64,000 bases of DNA from Synergistaceae bacterium (GCA_017540085.1 JAFYBQ010000013.1:1-64000), one strand, 5' to 3'; positions 52,932 through 62,129 are shown, counted from the first letter of the stretch. Notes: generated by a model from the letters alone, not told the origin. Made by a program: numbers and translations.

Positions 52932-53779
52932 GCGGGTACGTTACGAGGCCGAAGCGCGATAATGAATTGTGGCTGAGTGAGTACAGCTCCGATAATCTCA
53001 AGCTCTCAATGCGCGTAAAGTCTCTCATTCACACGGAGAAAACGCCGTACCAGGATTTATTGATTGCTGACACCTACGAATATGGCCGGACTCTTATGCT
53101 TGACGGCGCGTATCAGCTCACGGAAAAAGACGAGTTCACGTACTCCGAAATGATGTCGCATGTACCGATTTGCGCTCACCCTGACCCGCAGAATGTCATG
53201 ATTATCGGCGGCGGGGACGGTGCAATAATGCGCGAGGTTCTGAAGCATTCGTGCGTGAGGAAATGCACATTGATTGACATTGACGAGAGAGTCATAGAGT
53301 CGTCAAAGAAATATCTTCCTTTCGCGGGCTGCTCGTTCAGTGATTCGCGGGCTGATGTGAAATGTATGGACGCAATGAAATATATCCGTGAGACTGGCGA
53401 ACGCTATGATGTTGTGATTGTTGACAGCACTGACCCTGTAGACTTTGCCGCGGGATTATTTCAGGCGGGGTTCTATGATGATGTCAAACGTGTGATGACG
53501 GACTCGGCCATGCTGACGGAATTAACCGAGTCGCCGTTCACTGACACGGATTTGATGACCCAGGCGATTCGGGAGATGAGGAAAGTTTTTCCCTGTGTCC
53601 GAATGTACTGGGGAGTAGTGCCTACGTACCCTTCCGGGATGTGGACATACGGAATAGCGTCAATGCGTGAGACTGATTTCGCGCCTGCCAGGACAGTAAC
53701 GCCGACAAAGTATTACACGAACGAGATTCACCGGGCGAGCTTTGTGCTTCCTCCGTTTCTTGAGGAGCTTATACGGTGA
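52928..53779 (+). CDS. speE: Spermidine synthase (polyamine aminopropyltransferase)
   Basis: A 283-residue aminopropyltransferase with MIIGGGDGAIMREVLKH, LIDIDERVIESSKKYLP, VVIVDSTDPV and YWGVVPTYPSGMW. The ATG at 52928 overlaps the flavodiiron stop (ATGA); the longer frame lies inside that gene. The acidic D-S-T-D-P site is intact. No adenosylmethionine decarboxylase or arginine decarboxylase is nearby, so the aminopropyl donor pathway lies elsewhere. Confidence 0.95.
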   Translation: MSGYVTRPKRDNELWLSEYSSDNLKLSMRVKSLIHTEKTPYQDLLIADTYEYGRTLMLDGAYQLTEKDEFTYSEMMSHVPICAHPDPQNVMIIGGGDGAIMREVLKHSCVRKCTLIDIDERVIESSKKYLPFAGCSFSDSRADVKCMDAMKYIRETGERYDVVIVDSTDPVDFAAGLFQAGFYDDVKRVMTDSAMLTELTESPFTDTDLMTQAIREMRKVFPCVRMYWGVVPTYPSGMWTYGIASMRETDFAPARTVTPTKYYTNEIHRASFVLPPFLEELIR

Positions 53780-53792
53780 GAACGGGAAAAAA

Positions 53793-53820
53793 TCCCCCTT
53801 GCGGAAAACGTGAGGGGGGA
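53793..53820. terminator. Hairpin after speE
   Basis: TCCCCC (53793-53798) pairs with GGGGGA (53815-53820). The plus-strand side is followed by only a weak T-rich stretch (AATTCTTT); the minus side has a run of T. It ends the flavodiiron-speE transcript and isolates the tnpB element. Confidence 0.6.
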
Positions 53821-53879
53821 AATTCTTTAGGAGCAATAGCTAGATGTCGATAAAGTGCAAATTCGTGTAAAATCATGCT

Positions 53880-55109
53880 ATGAAAAATATATCCCGGCAT
53901 AAAGCATATAAAGTCGAGCTGAAGCCGATAATCGAGCAAATACAAATCATCGAGCGGACTATAGGCGTATGCAGGTATGTCTATAATCTTTTCATAGGCG
54001 TAAACAGGGATAATTACCGTAACAGCACACAGGGATATATGTCCGGTTATGATTTCTCAAAATGGCTGAACAACGATTACAGGAAGGCCAATTCTGATAA
54101 ATTATGGATATGGGAAGTATCGTCCAAAGCTGTGAAGAAATCCATAATGAACGCAGATACAGCTTACAAGAAATTCATGAAAGGCAATGCGGGATTTCCG
54201 AATTTCAAGCGCAGAAACGGACGGCAAGTGAGCATGTATTTACCGCGCAACAATCCCAAAGACATAATGACAGAACGGCATCGGGCAAAAATTCCGACAT
54301 TAGGCTGGGTGCGTATCAAAGAATATGGCTATATCCCGCGTCAGGGCAAAGCAATTAGTGTAACAATTACGAAACGGGCAGGAAGATATTTTGCTTCATT
54401 CCTGTTTGAGACAAATACAGCAATCCCAGTAAGCCCAATGCAATCTGAAAGCATAGGAATTGACTTAGGCGTGAAAAGTTTTGCGGTAATCTCGGACGGC
54501 AGGAATTACCCGAATATCAATAAGTCCCCAAAGGCAAGGAAATTAATCAAGAGGCTGAAGCGTGAACAGCGAAAATTTTCGCGCAAGATACAGAGATTAT
54601 TACAACGAAAGGAGGAAACTGCGAGTAAAAAGTGTAAACGTTCAAACCTAGACAAGCAAAGGCTGAAAGTACAGCGGGCGTATATGAGACTAGCTAACAA
54701 ACGTCATGACTATATAAACAAAACTGTACATGAGATAGTAAGCAGACGGCCTGAATATATCACGATAGAAGACTTGAACGTGTCGGGAATGCTGAAGAAC
54801 CGCCATTTATCACGGGCAATAGCTGAATGTGAGTTTTATTACTTCCGCGCATTGCTTGAACGTAAGTGCCGTGAGTACGGAATAGAGCTGCGAATAGTAG
54901 ACAGATTTTATGCAAGCAGTAAAACGTGTTCCCGATGTGGACATATCAAGAAGGATTTGAAGCTGTCAGACCGTGTATATGAGTGTACAGAATGCGGATT
55001 AGTGATTGACCGAGATTATAACGCCGCATTAAATTTGAGAAGCTGTAAGAAATATAATACCGCTGGCTGGGCGGGAATTAAAGCCTCTGGACTGTCGGAC
55101 AAGCCTTAG
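53880..55109 (+). CDS. tnpB: TnpB RNA-guided nuclease (IS200/IS605 OrfB family)
   Basis: A 409-residue TnpB. The helix-turn-helix N-terminus, RuvC aspartate in GIDLG (D195), glutamate in TIEDLN (E297), a zinc ribbon (C350, C353, C369, C372) and the last aspartate in DRDYNAA (D379) are all intact, so nuclease activity is possible. TnpB proteins are RNA-guided DNA nucleases ancestral to Cas12. The base composition is richer in A/T than the neighbours, consistent with transfer. No tnpA accompanies it. Confidence 0.95.
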   Translation: MKNISRHKAYKVELKPIIEQIQIIERTIGVCRYVYNLFIGVNRDNYRNSTQGYMSGYDFSKWLNNDYRKANSDKLWIWEVSSKAVKKSIMNADTAYKKFMKGNAGFPNFKRRNGRQVSMYLPRNNPKDIMTERHRAKIPTLGWVRIKEYGYIPRQGKAISVTITKRAGRYFASFLFETNTAIPVSPMQSESIGIDLGVKSFAVISDGRNYPNINKSPKARKLIKRLKREQRKFSRKIQRLLQRKEETASKKCKRSNLDKQRLKVQRAYMRLANKRHDYINKTVHEIVSRRPEYITIEDLNVSGMLKNRHLSRAIAECEFYYFRALLERKCREYGIELRIVDRFYASSKTCSRCGHIKKDLKLSDRVYECTECGLVIDRDYNAALNLRSCKKYNTAGWAGIKASGLSDKP

Positions 55110-55181
55110 TAGCATATGCGAAAAGGGACAGGATGAACGAGGAATAATCGAAAGAGTGTTAGCAACACAAAATTACACTTT
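55000..55181 (+). ncRNA. Predicted omega RNA (reRNA) overlapping the tnpB 3' end
   Basis: In studied TnpB systems the guide RNA scaffold is made from the 3' part of tnpB plus the right end, with the guide derived from flanking DNA. The same layout exists here: tnpB ends at 55109 and the right terminal repeat ends at 55181. The guide would then begin TTACGTAGCAGG. The 5' boundary is arbitrary and the prediction rests on family knowledge only. Confidence 0.4.
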
Positions 55182-55200
55182 TTACGTAGCAGGTGAAATT

Positions 55201-56089
55201 ATGAGCATAGCAAGCAACTTCAGGACGTTTCACGGGCTTCTCTCTGAGGGGAAATACGGCGCGTTGTCGTGGAAAATATTATCTAAAATTTTACCGGGAA
55301 GAAGCGCAAGGAACATGATATACTTCTCTCTCCGCAGAAAGTACAGCCCGCTAATATCCGCGCATAAATCAGCAGAATTACTCAGCCCGGGGGGAGGGGT
55401 ATGACGGTAAGATTTAGCGTTTATGGCTTCAGGGAGAAGAGAACGCCCCGGAAGTCTGCAAAGCCTGCCTTAGGTCATTGCGTTACTGGCATTCCGACAA
55501 AAAGATTATCACACTCGACAAGAACAACATCTCAGATTACATTAACCTTCCCGGCTACATCATCGACAAGCACGAAAAAGGCATTATCTCTCACGCACAT
55601 TACAGCGACATAATCAGAGCAGAGCTTCTCACACAGCACGGCGGGACATGGATTGACGCTACTGTTTACTGCACAGGGCGGAAATTCGGGGACATTATGC
55701 GGCTTCCTCTTTTCGTGTACCAGACGAAAAGTTATTCCTGCGTTGCCTCAAGCTGGTTCATTGTCTCGGACGCTCATAACCCGATAATCACTCTCACGAG
55801 GGATTTATTGTTCCAGTACTGGAAGGATTATGACTACCTGATACATTATTTCCTGTTTCACATGTTCTTCAAGATGGCGACAGAAGCATACCCGGACGAA
55901 TGGAGCAAGGTTCCGTATTTCTCAAACCTTCCCCCGCACGAAATGCAGCACTCTATGTATGACGATTATTCTGATGACAGGATGAAATATTTTGCGGGGA
56001 TAAGCGACTTCCACAAGCTGACATATGTCAAGCCGGAAAAGCTGACTCCCTCGTCAATTCTTCAGCACGTCATAGACTCGTACAGGTGA
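55201..56089 (+). pseudogene. Capsular polysaccharide synthesis-type glycosyltransferase, frameshifted
   Basis: The first frame (55201-55404) starts with an AGGTGA ribosome site and reads SNFRTFHGLLSEGKYGALSW. It stops after a G-rich run (CCCGGGGGGAGGGG, 55387-55399). The rest, in another frame, carries the family core: LQGEENAPEVCKACLRSL, then ISHAHYSDIIRAELLTQHGG and TWIDATVYCTG, as in the capsular polysaccharide synthesis (GT32-like) family. A TAG precedes that core in its own frame, so at least one frameshift plus further change near 55390-55430 has occurred. It lies next to the tnpB element. A sequencing error in the G run would fix only part of the damage. Confidence 0.8.
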
Positions 56090-56096
56090 AAAAGAA

Positions 56097-56124
56097 TCCC
56101 CCTTGCGTTTTTTCACAGGGGGGA
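56097..56124. terminator. Bidirectional terminator before hisS
   Basis: TCCCCC and GGGGGGA arms flank a T-containing loop; A/T runs lie on both sides (GAAAAAGAA and AAAATTT). It separates the glycosyltransferase remnant from convergent hisS. Confidence 0.75.
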
Positions 56125-56128
56125 AAAT

Positions 56129-57391
56129 TTATGCCCTTTCCATGATATATTTCACAGTCTCATCAACAGAAATATTCACCTGAGTCCCGTCAGCAAGATT
56201 CTTCACTGTAACCGCATTATTCGCCCTCTCGTCAGCACCGACAATACACGCAAACCTGCAAGCCCCCGCCGCTTTCATCTGAGACTTGAAGCCCCGCCCG
56301 GCAGTGTCGCACTCAGCAGAGACTCCCGCCTTCCTCAAATCGTATGTGAGAGCCTGTATCATTCCCCGCGACTCGTCATCCATCGCGATGCAGTACACAG
56401 CGACTCCGGGAAGCTCGCCGAATGAGCAGCCTTGCTCCTCCATTACCAGCGCAACACGGTCAAGCCCGCACGCGAATCCCACGCCCGGAATTTTCGCCTT
56501 CCCTCCGCCGACTGCCTGCGATAAATTGTCGTAACGTCCTCCCCCGGCTACGGCGTTCTGCGCTCCCAAGTCCCCGGATAATATCTCGTAGGCCGTTTTC
56601 GTGTAGTAGTCGAGTCCCCGCACTAGCCTTTTGTTGATTGTGTACGTGAAGCCGAGACGTTCGAGTCCTTCTTTGACCTGCGCAAAATGCTCGCGGCATT
56701 CATCACAGAGAGAGCCGAAAATGTCAGGGGCAGAGTCGGCGACATGGCCGCATGACTCGTTCTTGCAGTCGAGAATCCGCAGGGGGTTGCGGTTCAGCCT
56801 GTCCCGGCATGTGTCGCAGAGGGAGTCAATATTGGCGGTGAAGTGTTCTATGAGCTTCTGACGGTAAACGGGGCGGCACTTTTCACAGCCAACGGAGTTA
56901 ATGACGACTTCAAGATTCTTGAGTCCCAATCTCCTGAATAATTCTATGCTGAGGGATATTATTTCGACATCTGCCATTGCGCCGGAGACTCCGAGATATT
57001 CCGCGTCAATCTGGTAAAACTGTCTGTAGCGTCCTTTCTGCGGCCTCTCGTAGCGGAACATCGGCCCCCAGCTCCACAGCTTTGCCCCTGCTCCCCTCGC
57101 GCATAAATTATTCTCGACAGCAGAGCGCATTACCCCGGCTGTAGCTTCCGGCCTTAGTGTTATGCTCCGTCCGCCGCGGTCGGTGAACGTGTACATTTCT
57201 TTCTCTACGATGTCTGTAGTTTCTCCCACGCCCCGCGAAAATAATTCCGTATGCTCGAACACAGGCAGGTGAATCTCGCTGAACCCGAAATCCCTCATCG
57301 TTTGCGACGCTGTATTGATTATGTATGACCACTTCCACGACTCTGCGGGAAGTATGTCGCGTGTTCCCCTAGGTGCTGTAATTTCCGGCAT
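56129..57391 (-). CDS. hisS: Histidyl-tRNA synthetase
   Basis: A 420-residue class II synthetase. Motif 1 is around SEIHLPVFEHTELFSRG, motif 2 is MFRYERPQKGRYRQFYQIDAE, the histidine-specific block is RGLDYYTKTAYEI, and motif 3 is GFACGLDRVALVME. The anticodon-binding domain forms the C-terminus. Four paired cysteines in the middle (CEKCRP, CDTCRDRL, CGHVADS, CDECREHF) suggest a zinc insertion as in some bacterial HisRS. CGAGGAGTG lies upstream of the ATG. Confidence 0.97.
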   Translation of the reverse strand: MPEITAPRGTRDILPAESWKWSYIINTASQTMRDFGFSEIHLPVFEHTELFSRGVGETTDIVEKEMYTFTDRGGRSITLRPEATAGVMRSAVENNLCARGAGAKLWSWGPMFRYERPQKGRYRQFYQIDAEYLGVSGAMADVEIISLSIELFRRLGLKNLEVVINSVGCEKCRPVYRQKLIEHFTANIDSLCDTCRDRLNRNPLRILDCKNESCGHVADSAPDIFGSLCDECREHFAQVKEGLERLGFTYTINKRLVRGLDYYTKTAYEILSGDLGAQNAVAGGGRYDNLSQAVGGGKAKIPGVGFACGLDRVALVMEEQGCSFGELPGVAVYCIAMDDESRGMIQALTYDLRKAGVSAECDTAGRGFKSQMKAAGACRFACIVGADERANNAVTVKNLADGTQVNISVDETVKYIMERA

Positions 57392-57476
57392 GATTAATCA
57401 CTCCTCGTTTGTGTGTGCAGTAAAGTATAGCGCAGAGGCAAAATTACTCTCCCTGAAAAAAGTTTTTCCATGCTGG

Positions 57477-57482
57477 TATAAT
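57477..57482 (+). promoter_or_regulatory. Extended -10 promoter for the type IV pilus genes
   Basis: TGGTATAAT (57474-57482) is an extended -10 (TGn before TATAAT), with only a weak -35. It lies about 90 bases upstream of the PilB/GspE-type gene. Confidence 0.5.
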
Positions 57483-57569
57483 TTTCACGCTGGCTTTTGG
57501 GTGGGTACTTCGGAAAATAATCCCATAAATCAATCTCACTAATTATGAATCTCAAAGGGAGGTTTTAAT

Positions 57570-59252
57570 TTGCAGGATATATTCTTCACACAGCGGAAAA
57601 GGTTCGGTGAAATTCTCCGCGAGTACGATCTCGTGAGTCAGGACTCCCTAGACAAAGCATTAATGCTTCAGAAATCTTCCGACAAGCGACTGGGCGAAAT
57701 ACTCGTGTCTCTCGGAGCTTTGACCCCGACTCAGGTGGCCGAGACTCTCGCCGTTCAGCTTGAGCTTCAGTTCATACAGCTTGACCGCTATCAGCCCGAA
57801 GACGAAGCCATCAAGATGATTCCCCGCAACGTAGCAGAAAGACTCCAGCTCATTCCCCTAAAACTTGATGACGATGATACCCTTCTTGTTACCATGTCTG
57901 ACCCCCTCGACCTTCCCGCGCAGGACGAAATAAAGCTCCTCACAGGCCATGACCTGAGAATAGCCACATCCGGCGGAGATGACATTTCCCGAAACCTGTC
58001 GAGAATGTACGACTTCACCGCAAACGTTCAGGGGGCAATGACTGACACATTCGATGCCGGAGACGTATACACCCCGCTTGCCGCCACGACAACGACAATG
58101 AACCCGGACGACGCTCCCCTTGTCGAACTCGTGAACAGTGCCATTCAGCAGGCAGTGAGGGAGAACGCCTCAGATATTCATTTCGAGGCTTACGAGCAGA
58201 TGAGCCGCATAAGATTCCGCGTTGACGGCCAGCTCTATATACATAACCAGTACCCCGCTGTAGTTCAGCCCGCTGTCATATCACGACTCAAGATCATGGC
58301 CGGGATGGACATCGCAGAAAAACGAAAGCCGCAGGACGGCAGAATACTCACGATTATTGACGGGCGGCACATAGATTTGCGCGTAAGCTCACTTCCCACA
58401 ATGAGCGGTGAGAAAGTCGTCCTCCGTATTCTTGACAGGGATCATTCATTCGTTGAGCTTGAACGACTCGGACTCGATGATGACGACATGGAGCATATCA
58501 AGAAATTCTGCGAGACTCCATGGGGCATGATGCTTGCCACAGGCCCGACAGGCTCCGGGAAGTCAACTACCCTTTATTCCATGCTCAGGCAGATAAGCCA
58601 TCCCGACATCAACATCATCACCGTAGAAGACCCCGTAGAGTTCTACATTCCCGGAATAAATCAGGTCAACGTAAACGAGAAAGCCGGACTCACTTTCGAC
58701 TCTGCTCTGCGCTCAATCCTGCGTCAAGACCCCGACAAAATCATGATAGGAGAGATTCGCGACACACCTACAGCGCAGATTGCTATACGCTCGGCACTGA
58801 CGGGACATTTCGTGCTGTCGTCCCTTCACACTAATGACGCTCCGAGCGCGGCGGTTCGTATGATTGACATGGGAGTCGCTCCCTTCCTGCTTGCGGCTTC
58901 TTTGACCGGGGTAATTGCACAGCGTCTTGTGCGGTGCCTCTGCCCTAACTGCAAGGAAGAGTACGAAATTGACGAGGTAATGTGCGACAGGCTCAAAATC
59001 CCTCACGGAACTACGGCATTCAAGCCGGTGGGATGCCCTAACTGCCGGCACGGTTACAGGGGCAGGCGCGGAATATATGAGATTCTCGTGCTGAATGACC
59101 ATCTGCGCGAAATGATAATCAAAGGCGCGGACGCTATGGAGCTTAGGAGCGCGGCAATAGAGGACGGCATGAAGACACTGCGACAGGCCGGAATTAATGC
59201 GGCGATTGCGGGATATACATCACTGGAGGAGATATTAAGTGCCACAATTTGA
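57570..59252 (+). CDS. Type IV pilus/type II secretion assembly ATPase (PilB/GspE family)
   Basis: A 560-residue traffic ATPase. The N-terminal domain (1-150) is the GspE-N type, the motor domain contains Walker A GPTGSGKST near 327, the Asp box and His boxes, and a tetracysteine zinc site CLCPNCKEE...GCPNCRHGYRGRRGIYEIL. The start is a TTG at 57570 with GGGAGG upstream. It powers pilus extension or pseudopilus assembly. Together with pilT, a pilC-like platform and a prepilin it makes a compact pilus operon. Confidence 0.95.
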   Translation: MQDIFFTQRKRFGEILREYDLVSQDSLDKALMLQKSSDKRLGEILVSLGALTPTQVAETLAVQLELQFIQLDRYQPEDEAIKMIPRNVAERLQLIPLKLDDDDTLLVTMSDPLDLPAQDEIKLLTGHDLRIATSGGDDISRNLSRMYDFTANVQGAMTDTFDAGDVYTPLAATTTTMNPDDAPLVELVNSAIQQAVRENASDIHFEAYEQMSRIRFRVDGQLYIHNQYPAVVQPAVISRLKIMAGMDIAEKRKPQDGRILTIIDGRHIDLRVSSLPTMSGEKVVLRILDRDHSFVELERLGLDDDDMEHIKKFCETPWGMMLATGPTGSGKSTTLYSMLRQISHPDINIITVEDPVEFYIPGINQVNVNEKAGLTFDSALRSILRQDPDKIMIGEIRDTPTAQIAIRSALTGHFVLSSLHTNDAPSAAVRMIDMGVAPFLLAASLTGVIAQRLVRCLCPNCKEEYEIDEVMCDRLKIPHGTTAFKPVGCPNCRHGYRGRRGIYEILVLNDHLREMIIKGADAMELRSAAIEDGMKTLRQAGINAAIAGYTSLEEILSATI

Positions 59253-60318
59253 CAACCCAGCATTAGAGGAATTAATCAGGCTTGCGATAAAGGACGGGGC
59301 AAGCGACATTCATTTAAGCTCAGGCTGTTTCCCTGCGCTGAGGATTCACGGAGAACTGAACTACATAGAGTCGTCAGAAATTTTCACGCGGGAAGCACTC
59401 GAAAAGTTTATCAGCGAGATTCTCACGGACGCACAGCTTGAACGCTTCACTAGGACGGGCGATCTTGATTTCGCGTTCGTGTATGAGACTCAGCGTTTCA
59501 GGGGCAGTGCGTACAGGGAAATGAACGGAGTCTCACTGACATTCAGACTTGTGCCGACAGAGATTCGGACTCTCGATGAGCTTGGACTCCCTCCGATTCT
59601 CAAAACGATGTCCCAGAAGCACCGCGGACTTTTCCTCGCCACAGGCCCGACAGGACACGGCAAAAGCTCAACCCTTGCGGCCATAATCAGCGAGATAAAT
59701 CACAACCGCAAAGCCCATATCGTAACCATAGAAGACCCGATAGAGTACGTACATACCCCGGCGATGTCAGTCATACATCAGCGCGAAATCGGCCATGACA
59801 CCGAGAATTTCGCCTCCGGGATTCGGCATGTTCTGAGGCAGGACCCGGATGTTATCATGATCGGAGAAATGAGAGACCTTGAGACTATCGGCGCGGCTGT
59901 TACGGCGGCTGAAACGGGGCATCTTGTTTTCGGGACACTCCATACTCAGGACGCTTCACAGTCGATAGAAAGAATCGTTGACGTTTTCCCCCCTCACCAG
60001 CAGAATCAAATCAGGCTTCAGCTTGCGTATACCCTGCTGGGAATCTGCTCGCAGCAGCTTATTCCCCGCGATGACATAAAGGGCAGAGTTTGCGCTACTG
60101 AAATAATGATTACGACTCCGGCGATAAGGGCAAGCATACGCGAGGGGAAAATCAGCAGTATACGAAATGCCATGCTCACGGGGATGAGTTTCGGAATGCA
60201 CACGATGGAGCAGGATTTAGTGAGATGGATAAAATCCGGGAAGATTTCACGGTCAACAGGAAAAAGCTACGCATATGACCAGGGCGAAATTGATCGGGTA
60301 TTATCGGCAGGGATTTAG
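59239..60318 (+). CDS. pilT: Twitching motility retraction ATPase PilT
   Basis: A 359-residue retraction motor. The Walker A reads GPTGHGKSS, with histidine and serine in place of the common S and T. The Asp box VTIEDPIEYVH, the His box and the PilT-specific C-terminal AIRASIREGK motif are present. The start GTG overlaps the end of the PilB/GspE-type gene by 14 bases. PilT depolymerises pili, driving twitching and DNA uptake, and its presence argues for a retractable type IV pilus rather than a type II secretion system. Confidence 0.95.
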   Translation: MPQFDNPALEELIRLAIKDGASDIHLSSGCFPALRIHGELNYIESSEIFTREALEKFISEILTDAQLERFTRTGDLDFAFVYETQRFRGSAYREMNGVSLTFRLVPTEIRTLDELGLPPILKTMSQKHRGLFLATGPTGHGKSSTLAAIISEINHNRKAHIVTIEDPIEYVHTPAMSVIHQREIGHDTENFASGIRHVLRQDPDVIMIGEMRDLETIGAAVTAAETGHLVFGTLHTQDASQSIERIVDVFPPHQQNQIRLQLAYTLLGICSQQLIPRDDIKGRVCATEIMITTPAIRASIREGKISSIRNAMLTGMSFGMHTMEQDLVRWIKSGKISRSTGKSYAYDQGEIDRVLSAGI

Positions 60319-60335
60319 GGCGGGGGTGATACGGG

Positions 60336-61616
60336 ATGAAGTTCAAGTACCGGGCGAGGGCTTCAAGCGGCGAAATGGTAGAAGGCACTGTTGAGGCGGA
60401 CGACCAGAAAAGCGCACTCAGCCAGCTACGCGGGGAAGGGATGATTGTCATCAACCTTAACGCGCAGGGCGGAGGCTCTTCACAGTCTCAGACATTACAG
60501 GCACCGAAAACGCAGAAGAGTTCCGGCGGAATGTCCCTGAAGGCATTAATGAACATCGACATAGGCGCGATTCTCTCCGGCGGAAAAGTCCCCCTCAAAG
60601 TGTTAATGGTATTCTTCCGGCAGCTTGCCACAATGGAAATGGCCGGACTCAGCCTCGCGACATCAATAGACGTTATAGCGGGCGGGGAAAAGAATCTGAC
60701 ACTCCGAAACGCCCTGCAGAACATCAAGAACAGGTTAGACAGAGGAATGCCCCTGAGTCAGGCAATGAGTCAGGAAAGAGCCTTCAGCACACTGATAATA
60801 TCGCTGATTCAGGCGGGCGAGGAAGGCGGACTCTTAGGTCAGGCACTTGAGCAGTCAGCAACATTGCTTGAGAAACAGGAACAATTACGCAGCAAAATAC
60901 GCAGTGCGATGTTCTATCCGTCATTCGTAATGATATTCGCCGTGGGCATATTGATACTGTTCTTTATGTTCCTCGTACCTAAGTTTCAGGAGACATTCGC
61001 CGCGCTGAACATAGAGCTTCCGCAGATAACTCTGGTAATGTTCGGCATAGGCGAATGGTTTTCTCACAACTGGTACATAGTCGCAGGCGTTTTTGTTGCG
61101 ATAATAGGCGGGCTTATTTTCCTGTCGACAAACAAAGCCACAAAGCCAACGATGGACAGAATAAAGCTGAAGATTCCCGTCATGAAGGATCTTGTCATGA
61201 AGGCGGCAATGGCACGCTCAAGCCGGACTCTTTCGGCACTGACCAGCGCGGGAGTTCCAATCGTGAGAGGACTCGAAATGGCAGAAGGCACAGCGGGCAA
61301 CAAGGCAGTTGAGGATGGCTACAATTCACTGCGGCAGGGGGTAATCAGGGGAATATCATTAGGAGACGCGGCGAGGCAGGCAAAAATATTCCCGGTGTTA
61401 GTTTCGCAGATGATGAGAATCGGCGAGGAGACCGGGCATCTTGACAACATGCTAGAGCGAGTCGCGACATGGTACGACCAAGAATTAGACGAACAAGTGA
61501 AGGCTACAGTGTCATTGCTTGAGCCTATGCTGATTGTGTTTGTCGGGGGAATAATCGCGATAATAGCGATCTCGATATTTGCGCCTGTAACGTCAGCAAT
61601 AGTACAGCTGTCATAA
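60336..61616 (+). CDS. pilC: Type IV pilus inner-membrane platform protein PilC
   Basis: A 426-residue polytopic protein with two GspF domains, each with a cytosolic helical bundle followed by transmembrane helices (QLATMEMAGLSLATSIDVI, GEEGGLLGQALEQSA; second GEETGHLDNMLERVATWYDQELDEQVK, and the C-terminal VFVGGIIAIIAISIFAP). The N-terminal extension and the linker (GGGSSQSQTLQAPK) are typical of PilC. It lies 17 bases after pilT. Confidence 0.94.
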   Translation: MKFKYRARASSGEMVEGTVEADDQKSALSQLRGEGMIVINLNAQGGGSSQSQTLQAPKTQKSSGGMSLKALMNIDIGAILSGGKVPLKVLMVFFRQLATMEMAGLSLATSIDVIAGGEKNLTLRNALQNIKNRLDRGMPLSQAMSQERAFSTLIISLIQAGEEGGLLGQALEQSATLLEKQEQLRSKIRSAMFYPSFVMIFAVGILILFFMFLVPKFQETFAALNIELPQITLVMFGIGEWFSHNWYIVAGVFVAIIGGLIFLSTNKATKPTMDRIKLKIPVMKDLVMKAAMARSSRTLSALTSAGVPIVRGLEMAEGTAGNKAVEDGYNSLRQGVIRGISLGDAARQAKIFPVLVSQMMRIGEETGHLDNMLERVATWYDQELDEQVKATVSLLEPMLIVFVGGIIAIIAISIFAPVTSAIVQLS

Positions 61617-61637
61617 AAATTCATAGAGGTGATAATC

Positions 61638-62129
61638 ATGAAGAATCACAAAGGCTTCTCGCTCGTGGAATTGATAATAGTGATAGTGGTAATCGGCATA
61701 TTGTCATCCATGTTCATGCTGTCAAGCTCTGAGTCACTCTCAAACGCAAGCGCAAACAACATCATAACGAACCTGCGTAATTTCTCGATGGCGGCCATGG
61801 CATATTACACCGACAACATTGACACATTCGGCAAAACTCCGAACAAGACAATTTCCCTGAGCGATGTTACGCCGTACATGCACAACGAAGGCAATGTACC
61901 CGACAAGGACAACTACATAGTTAAGAACAGCTCCGGGACATGGTGGGCCGGGTATAGTGTCGCAGGAATAGCGGACGGCCCGAAAGTCCGCGGCAAACTT
62001 CAAGCCCACGCTGAAGAGTACGGACTCAGAGGAAGCGGCAACGACACTCCCCCCGCAAAGGGCGTAACAGCATACTACAAGAGTACCGACAAATACGTGT
62101 GGATTCAGATACGGTCAAGCAGAAATTAA
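61638..62129 (+). CDS. Type IV prepilin-like protein
   Basis: A 163-residue prepilin: the leader MKNHKG followed by FSLVELIIVIVVIGILSSMFML, the class III N-methylation motif with glutamate at +5. The globular part is 130 residues without cysteines. I start it at the ATG at 61638, which has AGAGGTGA upstream; the earlier ATG at 61629 would be three codons longer. It may be the major pilin or a competence pseudopilin. It ends the pilus operon and is followed by a strong terminator. Confidence 0.92.
   Translation: MKNHKGFSLVELIIVIVVIGILSSMFMLSSSESLSNASANNIITNLRNFSMAAMAYYTDNIDTFGKTPNKTISLSDVTPYMHNEGNVPDKDNYIVKNSSGTWWAGYSVAGIADGPKVRGKLQAHAEEYGLRGSGNDTPPAKGVTAYYKSTDKYVWIQIRSSRN

Larger units (their letters stand above)
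53852..55181 (+). mobile_element. tnpB-only transposable element with imperfect terminal inverted repeats
   Basis: The tnpB gene is flanked by AAAGTGCAAATTCGTG (53852-53867) and, inverted, CACAAAATTACACTTT (55166-55181), which match at 13 of 16 positions. A small hairpin GTGTTAGCAACAC lies just inside the right end. There is no tnpA serine or tyrosine transposase, so mobility would need help in trans. The boundaries are proposed from the inverted repeats alone. The element is inserted between speE and a capsule-type glycosyltransferase pseudogene. Confidence 0.6.

Noticed and set aside
57483-57569. Possible riboswitch in the leader of the pilus operon
   Set aside because: The leader has G-rich words but I cannot fold it into any known aptamer, including c-di-GMP types.
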